From assembly GCA_021443335.1 (NCBI GenBank), contig JABUUE010000011.1, positions 1 through 34,029 on the forward strand: a stretch of 34,029 nucleotides of DNA, in the 5' to 3' direction. A program made the translations under genes and the position numbers. Position 1 is the stretch's first letter. Each line of letters begins with the position of its first letter. The notes beneath the pieces were generated by a model. That model was not told where the DNA came from. It saw only the letters and a list, made by a program, of their open reading frames with translations, and searched no databases. Positions 16,518 through 25,073 of this stretch are shown here, one piece after another. This stretch comes from Bacteroidaceae bacterium. GTDB lineage: Bacteria > Bacteroidota > Bacteroidia > Bacteroidales > Bacteroidaceae.

Positions 16518-16583
16518 TCTTGTAACTTCTTGAACTTCTTGAACTCCTTGAACTCCTTGAACTCCTTGAACTCCTTGAACTCC
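16518..16583. repeat. 9-bp tandem repeat TCCTTGAAC, 7 units, directly upstream of dnaG
   Basis: tcttgtaac ttcttgaac x2, tccttgaac x4, tcc. Confidence 0.9.
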
Positions 16584-16590
16584 CTGATTC

Positions 16591-18519
16591 ATGATTGACA
16601 GAATAACCATAGCGAAGATAATGGATGCCGCAGACATAGTGGATGTGGTGTCTGACTTTGTGTCGTTGAAGAAATCTGGTGCAAACTACAAGGGATTGTG
16701 CCCTTTTCATAACGATCGCACACCTTCGTTTATGGTGTCGCCAGCAAAAGGTTACTGCAAGTGTTTCTCGTGTGGCAAAGGCGGAAATGCCGTAGGCTTC
16801 ATTATGGAGCATGAGCAGTTGACATATCCTGAGGCATTGAAATATCTTGCACGCAAGTACAATATCGAGGTGCAGGAGAGGGAATTGACTGATGACGAGC
16901 GCAGGGCGCAGACAGAACGCGAGAGCCTTTTTATCGTCAATGAATGGGCGGCGAATTATTTTGCGGACAATCTGCACAAAAGCTCTGATGGTGTTTCCAT
17001 AGGATTACCTTATTTCCGCAGTCGTGGTTTTCGGGACGACATCATAGAGAGGTTCAAACTCGGCTTTGACCTTGGAGACCGTAAGGCTTTGGCACAGAAG
17101 GCTGTTGCGGAAGGTTACAAGGGCGAATATCTCGAAAAGACGGGTATATGCTATAAGACTGACCGTGGCGAACTGATAGACAGGTTTGCTGGTCGCGTAA
17201 TCTTCCCTTGGTTCGGACAGAGTGGAAAGATTGTCGGCTTTGGAGGTCGTCTGCTTGATGCCAGGACAAAAGGCGTGGCGCAGAAATATGTAAACTCTCC
17301 AGACAGTGAAATTTACCATAAGGATTCAGAACTGTATGGTCTGTTCCAAGCCAAGAGAGCCATCGCCAAGGAGAACCATGTGTATATGGTCGAGGGCTAT
17401 ACCGATGTCATTTCCATGCATCAATGTGGCATAGAGAATGTTGTTGCCAACTCGGGAACAGCGTTGTCTGTTAAGCAGATAGGCATACTCCACCGTCTGA
17501 CACCGAATATAACATTGCTTTATGACGGCGATGAGGCTGGCGTTCATGCGGCAATGAGAGGAACTGACATGCTCCTTTCGCATGGCATGAATATCAAGGT
17601 GCTTTTCCTTCCTGATGGTGATGACCCCGACAGCTTCGCACGCAAGCATAGTGCGGAGGAGTTTCGCGATTATGTGGAACGCAACCAGACAGATTTCATA
17701 GACTTCAAATGTCAGGTGTTGCTTCAAGGTGTAACAGACCCGATGAAGCGTGCAGAGGCGATAGACAATGTTCTTCTCAGTGTGTCGTTGATAAAGGACC
17801 AGATAAAGCGCTCCATGTATGTTACTCTGTGTGTAGAGAAATTAGGCGTTAAGGAGGAAACGATAGTGCGCCGTGTTAACAAGTTTATCCATGACGAGAT
17901 AGAGCAAAGAAAAAAAAGGAAAGAAAGGGAAAAAGTCTTGGTTCAGGAACAACCACCGATAGTGCCCGAGACAGCTTCTGCACCAGTAGAGAATGTCCCG
18001 ACGAAGTTGTCCAAACTTCAAGAGATAGAGACGCTTATTATTCAGATGGTTGTCAGACACGGCGAGATGCTTATGCCTACGGAACCGCAAGTTACATTAG
18101 CACAACTCGTGGCCTCTAACCTTGCAGAAGATGAATTGCAATTCTCAATACCTATATATAATAAGATATTGGAGGATGCTGTGGAGAAGTCGGGTGAAGA
18201 TGATTTTGTGGCGGAGAAGTTCTTTATGCGCCATGAAGACTATGATATTAATAATGCCGCCACTCGATTGATTATGGATCAAGCCAATGTGAATGTGAAG
18301 CCGGATGAGATGGATGAGACGAAACTTGTTGCGCAAACTGTAAAGAATCTTAATCATTTGTTCATTGATTTGCGCTTGCAGATGATTTCTGAGCAGATAG
18401 TGGAAGCAAGACAGCGTTTGGCAACAGCTACTGCCGACGAGATGGCTACGGCGATGAGCCACTATAAGCAGTTGAAGGAACTTCAGAAGACGGTGGCGCA
18501 GATGGCAGGAAGGAATTAA
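16591..18519 (+). CDS. dnaG: DNA primase
   Basis: CPFHNDRTPSFMVSPAKGYCKCFSCGKGGN zinc motif; VEGYTDVISMHQCGIENVVANSGTAL; LLYDGDEAG TOPRIM. Confidence 0.96.
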   Translation: MIDRITIAKIMDAADIVDVVSDFVSLKKSGANYKGLCPFHNDRTPSFMVSPAKGYCKCFSCGKGGNAVGFIMEHEQLTYPEALKYLARKYNIEVQERELTDDERRAQTERESLFIVNEWAANYFADNLHKSSDGVSIGLPYFRSRGFRDDIIERFKLGFDLGDRKALAQKAVAEGYKGEYLEKTGICYKTDRGELIDRFAGRVIFPWFGQSGKIVGFGGRLLDARTKGVAQKYVNSPDSEIYHKDSELYGLFQAKRAIAKENHVYMVEGYTDVISMHQCGIENVVANSGTALSVKQIGILHRLTPNITLLYDGDEAGVHAAMRGTDMLLSHGMNIKVLFLPDGDDPDSFARKHSAEEFRDYVERNQTDFIDFKCQVLLQGVTDPMKRAEAIDNVLLSVSLIKDQIKRSMYVTLCVEKLGVKEETIVRRVNKFIHDEIEQRKKRKEREKVLVQEQPPIVPETASAPVENVPTKLSKLQEIETLIIQMVVRHGEMLMPTEPQVTLAQLVASNLAEDELQFSIPIYNKILEDAVEKSGEDDFVAEKFFMRHEDYDINNAATRLIMDQANVNVKPDEMDETKLVAQTVKNLNHLFIDLRLQMISEQIVEARQRLATATADEMATAMSHYKQLKELQKTVAQMAGRN

Positions 18520-18520
18520 G

Positions 18521-19162
18521 ATGCAGAAACGGAATTATCAGAAAGAACTTGACGCACTAATAGAAAAAGAGATTGGTGCTGAGAGTCAGGAACTCCCAAC
18601 GCTCCTGTTACATTCTTGTTGTGCGCCATGTAGCAGTTATACGTTGGAATATCTGTCGCGCTATTTCCGCATCACAGTCTTGTATTTCAACCCTAATATT
18701 ATGCGCAAGGAAGAGTATGAGAAAAGGGTGGGGGAGCAGCAAAGATTGATTGGCGAGCTTGACGCTTCCATATCTTTTCTTGCTGGCAGATATGAGCCGC
18801 GGGAGTTTGTTGAGGCTGTCAAGGGTATGGAACATGAGCCGGAAGGCGGCAAACGGTGTTGGACATGTTACCAATTACGCCTTGAAGAGGCTGCAAGAAT
18901 CGCAAGCGAAAAGGGTTTCGACTTCTTCTGTACCACACTCAGTATCAGCCCGCTGAAGCATGCCGACTGGCTGAACTCCATCGGAGAGGAACTGTCGCAA
19001 AGGTATGGAGTACGCTGGCTACCAAGCGATTTCAAGAAGAAAGGTGGTTATAAGCGGTCGATAGAATTGTCGAAAACACATAATCTATATAGGCAAAACT
19101 TTTGCGGTTGTGAATATAGCCGAGCGGAGAATGCCGCAAAATGCAACAATCCCGACGAGTGA
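18521..19162 (+). CDS. queH: epoxyqueuosine reductase QueH
   Basis: LLLHSCCAPCSSYTLEYL, YFNPNIMRKEEYEKR, CWTCYQLRLEEAA, SISPLKHADWLN, YRQNFCGCEYS. Confidence 0.92.
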   Translation: MQKRNYQKELDALIEKEIGAESQELPTLLLHSCCAPCSSYTLEYLSRYFRITVLYFNPNIMRKEEYEKRVGEQQRLIGELDASISFLAGRYEPREFVEAVKGMEHEPEGGKRCWTCYQLRLEEAARIASEKGFDFFCTTLSISPLKHADWLNSIGEELSQRYGVRWLPSDFKKKGGYKRSIELSKTHNLYRQNFCGCEYSRAENAAKCNNPDE

Positions 19163-19181
19163 AAATCGCCGGGATTGTTGC
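19143..19181. terminator. hairpin whose 5' arm lies inside the queH coding end and whose loop carries the stop codon
   Basis: GCAACAATCCCG (19143-19154) / CGGGATTGTTGC (19170-19181). Confidence 0.7.
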
Positions 19182-19266
19182 GGTATAAGATGTGCTCAAA
19201 GTAAGTGTACACTCTAAGTTATGCAGAAGCATAATCAGCAGTTAGTCGCTTATGTTTAGAGCCCAC

Positions 19267-19992
19267 CTATAATGTAAATGTTGTCAGGTCGTATGTCTGT
19301 TCAAGGCAGCGTGAAGCGTAGTTGTCGGCGCATTGCAACAGGATGACGAGTGCCGACTGGTCTAATGCCTGATAGAATGATGTGCGCAGTGATGAGCCTT
19401 TCTCGCCCATGTCAAACATACCCATGTGCCAACGGATAGCGAGAATTTCGTCGGTAGTGAGTCTTATCAGGCAACTCAGACGGTAGAGGGATTTCTCTGC
19501 ATGCCCCATAGGCAGTTGGTCGTCGATACCCCAGCCAAGATATTTAATCCAGTTTTTCCCGTCTTTAGTGAATTTCTCTTCAGGGTAATACATGCCTATC
19601 TTGCAGAGGTCGTGGAAGAGCGCAGCAACGGCTATTGTCTCGTCGCTGAACTTTTGTGCCACGATAGATTCCTTGCTCTCAATATCTTCCGCAAGAAGTT
19701 TGTCGTTAAGGGCTTTCGCTGTCTTGAAGACATTGATGGAATGCTTGCACAGACCGCCAGGGCAGTTCAGATGGAACATTGTTGAGGAAGGCGCGGTGTA
19801 GAAGTCGGTCTTCTCTAAATAGTCGAAGATTTTGCCGAGCGATGCCTTGCGCTCGCTTGTTACGTACTGTTCGCAGATGCTTTTGAACTCAGCCTTGTTC
19901 TTCTCTATGTAATTTTGAAACTTAGGCAAGATATGTTGCTCATATCTTGCCTTTATGTTTTCGCGCCTCTGTTGTTCTATTCCGTCAATCAT
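19267..19992 (-). CDS. HD-domain phosphohydrolase-like protein
   Basis: GLCKHSINVFK, VAALFHDLCKIG, IRWHMGMFD: HD signature. Confidence 0.75.
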   Translation of the reverse strand: MIDGIEQQRRENIKARYEQHILPKFQNYIEKNKAEFKSICEQYVTSERKASLGKIFDYLEKTDFYTAPSSTMFHLNCPGGLCKHSINVFKTAKALNDKLLAEDIESKESIVAQKFSDETIAVAALFHDLCKIGMYYPEEKFTKDGKNWIKYLGWGIDDQLPMGHAEKSLYRLSCLIRLTTDEILAIRWHMGMFDMGEKGSSLRTSFYQALDQSALVILLQCADNYASRCLEQTYDLTTFTL

Positions 19993-20007
19993 GGGTTGGA
20001 TTCTTTG

Positions 20008-20322
20008 TTAGAGTAATGCTTTGATTTTCTCTTCAATCTTAGCTTTTGGAGCCGCTCCTACCATGCGGTCAACCTCTACGCCGTTCTTCAAGAAAACGAC
20101 TGTTGGCACATTGCGTACGCCAAACTCCATAGCGGCATCTTCACACTCCTCCACATCGCATTTGCCTACGACAACCTGACCGTCATACTGCTCTGCGAGC
20201 TGTGCGAGGAAAGGAGCGATTACGCGACAAGGACCACACCAAGTAGCCCAGAAGTCCAATACTACTGGCAGACTGCTGTTCTTTACTTCTTCAAAATTCT
20301 GTGGGGTTACTCTGATTTCCAT
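20008..20322 (-). CDS. trxA: thioredoxin
   Basis: VLDFWATWCGPCRVIAPFL, VRNVPTVVFLKNG. Confidence 0.95.
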   Translation of the reverse strand: MEIRVTPQNFEEVKNSSLPVVLDFWATWCGPCRVIAPFLAQLAEQYDGQVVVGKCDVEECEDAAMEFGVRNVPTVVFLKNGVEVDRMVGAAPKAKIEEKIKALL

Positions 20323-20368
20323 AATATATAGTTTTTATTAGTGTTATTGATGATTTTCTTATTTGCCG

Positions 20369-20376
20369 CAAAGTTA
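20369..20376 (-). promoter_or_regulatory. putative -7 box TAACTTTG upstream of trxA
   Basis: CAAAGTTA on + strand, about 45 nt upstream of the trxA ATG. Confidence 0.5.
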
Positions 20377-20424
20377 CATAATTATATTTAAACGCAAGAC
20401 AAACACTCGAAATATTATGTTTTT

Positions 20425-21747
20425 TTAATATCTCAGCCATTTTATCAAATCCTTCATTGATGGCTTCTGGCCGTACATAAGTATGCCGATGCGGTAAATC
20501 TTAGATGACAGGATTGTTGTGGCTATTGCAGTGATGTAGAGTATGACCAATGACAACAGCACGCTCCAGACAGGTATGTCAAACGGCATCCTGACCATCA
20601 TCACTATTGGTGAGGTCAGTGGAATATATGAACACCACACCGCCAACGGACCGTTAGGGTTCTCTATTGAGAACATTGCCGCATAGAGGGCAAAGATGAA
20701 AATCATTATTATAGGCATTGTGAACTGACTTGCGTCCTGCATTTCGTTGACGGCAGCTCCGAAGGCTGCAAAGAGTGATGCAAACAGTAGGTAGCCGCCA
20801 ATGAAGAAGAGCACGAAGAAAATTGTGATGCTTACGAAGTCCATGGCGCCCACAAACTTCAATATGTCAGCGACAGGACTGTTAGCCATCTCTTGCATCT
20901 GTGCCATCTGTTCGGGAGTTATTCCTGCGCCTGTCTCTGGTATTGTTGTTACTCCATAGATAGTACCAAAGGTAAGGCTTATGCCCACAATCATTGTTCC
21001 CCAGATAGCCATTTGGAACAAACCGACCAGACCCACGCCTATAATCTTTCCTGCCATCAGCTGCCACGGCTTGACAGATGAAACGATAATCTCCACAATG
21101 CGGTTGGTCTTCTCTTCCATCACGCTGTTCATTATCATACTGCCGTATGCCATGATGAACATATATATGAAGGTCGATAGGAAAAGCCCGATGAGAGCTG
21201 TGAAGGTGGCGTCTGATTCCTTGTCGCCATCATCAGTCTTGCGAATGGTCTTGACAGAGAACCCCACATCGGCAGACTTGATAATCTCCTCCACATTTGG
21301 CAGATTGAAGGCTGACAGGCGGTCTGTGCGAATCTTGTCGCGCAAGACATAGTTCACCTCGCGTTCAACCTCTGTCGGTGTCTCTTCAACAGAATATATA
21401 AGTGCTGTGCCGTCCTTTGCTTGTGTCAGCGTGTCGGGGATGTAAAGAATCTGATTGTAGAGTGCGCCTTCAACCTTCAGTTGGTTTGTTATCTCCTCTA
21501 TTGGGCGCTTGTCGTCAACGACAACAAACTTGATGTTCTCCCTGTCCTTGAATTCCTTGGCATAGATGCCTGTGTTGTCAACGATGCCCACGGTGAATGT
21601 CTCGCCGCTGTCGGCCTGAGCGAGGAGCGCAGGAACGGCTACTACAATCGCCATTATCAACGGCATAAGCAGGGTGAGAATGATGAACGACTTTTTCCTC
21701 ACCTTTGTCATGAACTCACGCTGAATGATAATCCATATCTTATTCAT
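20425..21747 (-). CDS. ABC-2 type transporter permease (NatB/YhaP-like)
   Basis: MNKIWIIIQREFMTKVRKKSFIILTLLMPLIMAIVVAVPALLA; GSMIMNSVMEEKTNRIVEIIVSSVKPWQLMAGKIIGVG. Confidence 0.88.
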   Translation of the reverse strand: MNKIWIIIQREFMTKVRKKSFIILTLLMPLIMAIVVAVPALLAQADSGETFTVGIVDNTGIYAKEFKDRENIKFVVVDDKRPIEEITNQLKVEGALYNQILYIPDTLTQAKDGTALIYSVEETPTEVEREVNYVLRDKIRTDRLSAFNLPNVEEIIKSADVGFSVKTIRKTDDGDKESDATFTALIGLFLSTFIYMFIMAYGSMIMNSVMEEKTNRIVEIIVSSVKPWQLMAGKIIGVGLVGLFQMAIWGTMIVGISLTFGTIYGVTTIPETGAGITPEQMAQMQEMANSPVADILKFVGAMDFVSITIFFVLFFIGGYLLFASLFAAFGAAVNEMQDASQFTMPIIMIFIFALYAAMFSIENPNGPLAVWCSYIPLTSPIVMMVRMPFDIPVWSVLLSLVILYITAIATTILSSKIYRIGILMYGQKPSMKDLIKWLRY

Positions 21748-22495
21748 TGTTGCCCTCCTTTCCTACTACTTTAAGGAATATCTCGTTCATTGACGGATAT
21801 ACCTCCTTTACTATCACCTTTTTCTCGTGCTGGAACTGCTCTTGGATTTCTGCAACTGTGCCTTGGAGTATCACTTTTGAGTTGTTGATGAGCGCGATTT
21901 TGTCGCACACCTCTTCCACAGATGCCATATTGTGTGTGGAGAAGATAATGGTATGTCCCTTGTCGCGGAGTTGCAAAATCTCGTTCTTGAGCAGTTCGGC
22001 ATTCACTGGGTCGAAGCCAGAGAAAGGCTCGTCGAATATGAGCAATGGCGGCTCGTGGAGCACTGTCGTGATGAACTGCACCTTTTGCTGCATACCTTTT
22101 GAGAGTTCTTCAAGTTTCTTGTTCCACCAAGGCATGATGTCAAATTTCTCAAACCATTTCTCCAGTCGCTTTCTTGCCTCGTTGGCAGACAGACCTTTCA
22201 GTCGCGCGAGATATATGGCTTGTTCGCCCACCTTCATCTTTTTGTATAGTCCGCGCTCTTCCGGCAGATAGCCAATAGAGAGCATATCGTTCTCGCAGAG
22301 AGGATGACCGTCGAAGATTACTTCTCCGCTATCGGGCAGCGTGATGTGGTTTATGATACGGATAAGTGTTGACTTGCCGGCTCCGTTAGGGCCAAGCAGT
22401 CCGAACACCTTTCCGCGAGGCACGGCAATGCTCACATCGTCAAGCACCTTGTGGGAGCCGAAACTCTTGTGAATGTTGTTGGCTGTTAGAAACAT
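21740..22495 (-). CDS. ABC transporter ATP-binding protein
   Basis: GLLGPNGAGKST, LEELSKGMQQKVQF, LLIFDEPFSGFDPVNAELL; 8-nt overlap with permease. Confidence 0.94.
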   Translation of the reverse strand: MFLTANNIHKSFGSHKVLDDVSIAVPRGKVFGLLGPNGAGKSTLIRIINHITLPDSGEVIFDGHPLCENDMLSIGYLPEERGLYKKMKVGEQAIYLARLKGLSANEARKRLEKWFEKFDIMPWWNKKLEELSKGMQQKVQFITTVLHEPPLLIFDEPFSGFDPVNAELLKNEILQLRDKGHTIIFSTHNMASVEEVCDKIALINNSKVILQGTVAEIQEQFQHEKKVIVKEVYPSMNEIFLKVVGKEGNNE

Positions 22496-22511
22496 GGTTG
22501 TATTTGTGGGG

Positions 22512-22554
22512 TTTTCGAGGTTTCGAGGTTTCGAGTTATCGAGATTTCGAGATT
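22512..22554. repeat. 8-bp tandem repeat (G/A)TTTCGAG, 5 units, between argD and the ABC ATPase
   Basis: ttttcgag gtttcgag gtttcgag ttatcgag atttcgag att. Confidence 0.85.
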
Positions 22555-22579
22555 ATTATCTTGAGCTCCTTAATTTGGG

Positions 22580-23725
22580 TTACAACGCTTTCTGGAATTT
22601 CTGCAGGAAGTCGTTTGCTTCTTCCATTGACAGGCAGAGAGGTGGCAGCAAGCGCAGTGTGTTTGTGCCTGCACAGCCAGTGAAGCAATGCTCGTCGAAG
22701 AGCAGGCGGCTTCGTATTTCCTTGTAAGGCTCAGTCAGCTCGATGCCAATCATCAGACCGCGACCGCGCACTTCGGCAATCTTGTCTGGGCGTTGCGCCT
22801 GGATTTTCTTTAACTCAGAGATAAGATACTCGCCCACCTTGTTGGCATTCTCTACAAGTCCTTCTTGCTCAATGACATCAAGCACGGCGAGGGCGGCTGC
22901 GCAGGCAAGGTGGTTGCCTCCGAAGGTAGTGCCGAGTTGTCCATAGACAGGCTTCAGCTCTGGCGATATAAGTACGCCGCTCATAGGGAAACCGTTGCCG
23001 ATACCTTTCGCCACAGTGATAATGTCTGGTCTTAACTCGCCTTCTGTGAGCCACTGGTGAGCGAAGAACTTTCCGCTCCTGCCGTAGCCGCACTGTATCT
23101 CGTCGCAGATGAGCAGTGTGCCGTTCGCCTTGCAAGTCTTGATAAGTTCCTGAAGGAAGTCGGCTTCAACCATCTGAATGCCGCCAACACCCTGTATGCA
23201 CTCTATGATGCAGGCGCACACATCGCCTTTCTCTAACTCCTTCTTCCATGCCTCAATATCGTTTATCGGAAGATAGGTGACATGCTTTCCGTCGTTTATC
23301 GGAGCTATGATTTTAGGGTTGTTTGTTACCTCTACCGCAAGCGATGTTCTTCCGTGGAATGCTTTCTGGGCTGATAGCACTCGTGTGCGACCATTGATGA
23401 ACGATGCTAATTTCAGCGCGTTCTCGTTGGCTTCAGCGCCAGAGTTCACAAGGAAGAGCTGGTAGTCGTCGTAGTCGCAAACCTTGCCAAGTCTTTCCGC
23501 AAGCTGCTGCTGGAGTTTGTTGACAACAGAGTTGCTGTAGAATCCTAATTTGTTAAGTTGCTCTGTCAGCACCTCCACATAGTGAGGATGGCAATGGCCT
23601 ATGCTAATTACGGCATGACCGCCATAGAGGTCAAGATATTCAGTGTCGTTTTCGTCCCATACATGGCAACCCTTGCCACGAACAATGTTTATTGGGAATA
23701 ATGGGTAAACATCAAAAAGTTTCAT
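22580..23725 (-). CDS. argD: acetylornithine (succinylornithine) aminotransferase, class III
   Basis: NSGAEANENALKLAS, AFHGRTSLAVEVT, LLICDEIQCGYGRSGKFFAHQW, VAKGIGNGFPMSG. Confidence 0.9.
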   Translation of the reverse strand: MKLFDVYPLFPINIVRGKGCHVWDENDTEYLDLYGGHAVISIGHCHPHYVEVLTEQLNKLGFYSNSVVNKLQQQLAERLGKVCDYDDYQLFLVNSGAEANENALKLASFINGRTRVLSAQKAFHGRTSLAVEVTNNPKIIAPINDGKHVTYLPINDIEAWKKELEKGDVCACIIECIQGVGGIQMVEADFLQELIKTCKANGTLLICDEIQCGYGRSGKFFAHQWLTEGELRPDIITVAKGIGNGFPMSGVLISPELKPVYGQLGTTFGGNHLACAAALAVLDVIEQEGLVENANKVGEYLISELKKIQAQRPDKIAEVRGRGLMIGIELTEPYKEIRSRLLFDEHCFTGCAGTNTLRLLPPLCLSMEEANDFLQKFQKAL

Positions 23726-23736
23726 TGTAGTATGTT

Positions 23737-24771
23737 TTAGAAAGCTGCTGCTTTAAGGTTCAAGCCTGCTTTTTCGTCAATGTTAAACATAAGGTTCATA
23801 TTTTGTACTGCCTGTCCGACAGCACCTTTGAGCAGATTGTCGATGATGGAGGTAACGACAATCTTCTTTCCGAACACCTCCGTATGCACGAGTGCTTTGT
23901 TGGTGTTGACAACCTGTTTAAGGTCGAGAGCCTTGTCAGAGTAGTGGGTGAACTCCGCGTCTTTGTAGAAGTCCTTGTACATTGCTGCCACTGTTTCCGC
24001 ATCAGTCGCCTTGTCAAGGGTAACTACCTCAGTGCAGAATATGCCGCGCGCGAAGTCGCCGCGATAAGGTATGAAGTCAACAGTGAAGCCGCTGTTCTCG
24101 TTGCTTGCGTTGATAGGCTCGTTGAGAGTGTCGATGGCGCGAGGCGCATCAGTTGGACGCAGCTCGTTGAGTGTCTGCGTAATCTCGTGAAGATGCTGGT
24201 GAGTGAAGAGCTTATACACGGAGAAGTTGTTGTTGCGCCAAGAGAAATGTGTTGTTGCGCCAGGCTTTTGTCCTGCGCCGGTAGAACCTGTTATGGCGTT
24301 TACAGCCACATCGTGTGTAAGCAGTCCTGCCTTTGCCAATGGCAGCAGTCCGAGTTGTATGCAGGTGGCGAAGCAACCAGGGTTGGCAAGATGGTTACAT
24401 TTGCAAATCTCGTCGCGGTAAATCTCTGGCAGACCGTAAACATAGTCGTGGTCGCCCTTTATGCGGAAGTCCTGTGCAAGGTCTATGATTTTCACGTTTG
24501 CCGGTATTGTGTGTTCCTTCAGGAACGCCTCGCTCTTGCCGTGACCGAAGCAGAAGAACACCACATCAACCTTGTCGAAAGGCATTTCGCTTGTGAACTT
24601 CAGGTCGGTATCGCCTATCAGTCCTTCGTGAACATCGCAGACGTTGTTGCCCGCGTTTGATTCAGAGTTGGCGAAAACAATCTCTGCCTGTGGGTGGTTT
24701 ATGAGCAGGCGTATCAGTTCGCCGCCTGTATATCCCGCCGCACCAAGAATACCAATTTTTATCTTTTCCAT
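23737..24771 (-). CDS. argC: N-acetyl-gamma-glutamyl-phosphate reductase
   Basis: IKIGILGAAGYTGGELIRLL, LANPGCFATCIQLGLLPL, ITGSTGAGQKP. Confidence 0.96.
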   Translation of the reverse strand: MEKIKIGILGAAGYTGGELIRLLINHPQAEIVFANSESNAGNNVCDVHEGLIGDTDLKFTSEMPFDKVDVVFFCFGHGKSEAFLKEHTIPANVKIIDLAQDFRIKGDHDYVYGLPEIYRDEICKCNHLANPGCFATCIQLGLLPLAKAGLLTHDVAVNAITGSTGAGQKPGATTHFSWRNNNFSVYKLFTHQHLHEITQTLNELRPTDAPRAIDTLNEPINASNENSGFTVDFIPYRGDFARGIFCTEVVTLDKATDAETVAAMYKDFYKDAEFTHYSDKALDLKQVVNTNKALVHTEVFGKKIVVTSIIDNLLKGAVGQAVQNMNLMFNIDEKAGLNLKAAAF

Positions 24772-24786
24772 TTTTATTATGTATTT

Positions 24787-24930
24787 AGGTGGGTTCTATA
24801 AATTAGTGCCCACAAGTTAAATCATTAATGGGTTTATATATGGCTTGGTCATTTTGAGTTTTTTATTGGCATCTTATCTTCTCAATAAAAACTCTCAAAA
24901 ATGTCTCAAGCTAATTTATAGAACCCACCT
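24787..24930. mobile_element. MITE-like element, 144 bp, perfect 20-bp terminal inverted repeats
   Basis: AGGTGGGTTCTATAAATTAG (24787-24806) and exact reverse complement CTAATTTATAGAACCCACCT (24911-24930); inner inverted repeat CATTTTGAGTTTTTTATTG / CAATAAAAACTCTCAAAAATG. Confidence 0.75.
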
Positions 24931-25035
24931 TTAAAGTACTTGCGAAGGCTAATGCTAATAGTTCGTGCTTTGCACGAGGCTAATGGTTAATGGCTATAGT
25001 TCACAAAATGTGAGCCTACAAGAGTAACTATTCAG

Positions 25036-25073
25036 TCCTCCCCCCTTGTGGGGGGAGTTAGAGGGGGGTGCTT
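25036..25073. repeat. C/G-run palindromic element copy A overlapping the pdxB stop
   Basis: tcctccccccttgtggggggagttagaggggggtgctt. Confidence 0.75.

Noticed and set aside
16459-16977. 172-aa minus-strand ORF with (SSR)n repeat
   Set aside because: The Ser/Arg repeat is just the 9-bp minisatellite read in an open frame; the rest is antisense to dnaG.
23803-24660. 285-aa plus-strand ORF antisense to argC
   Set aside because: Lies fully within the well-supported argC gene; composition and lack of motifs indicate a shadow ORF. The same reasoning applies to most antisense ORFs in the track (e.g. 796-1203, 2423-2947, 9597-10085, 12770-13246, 21747-22271).
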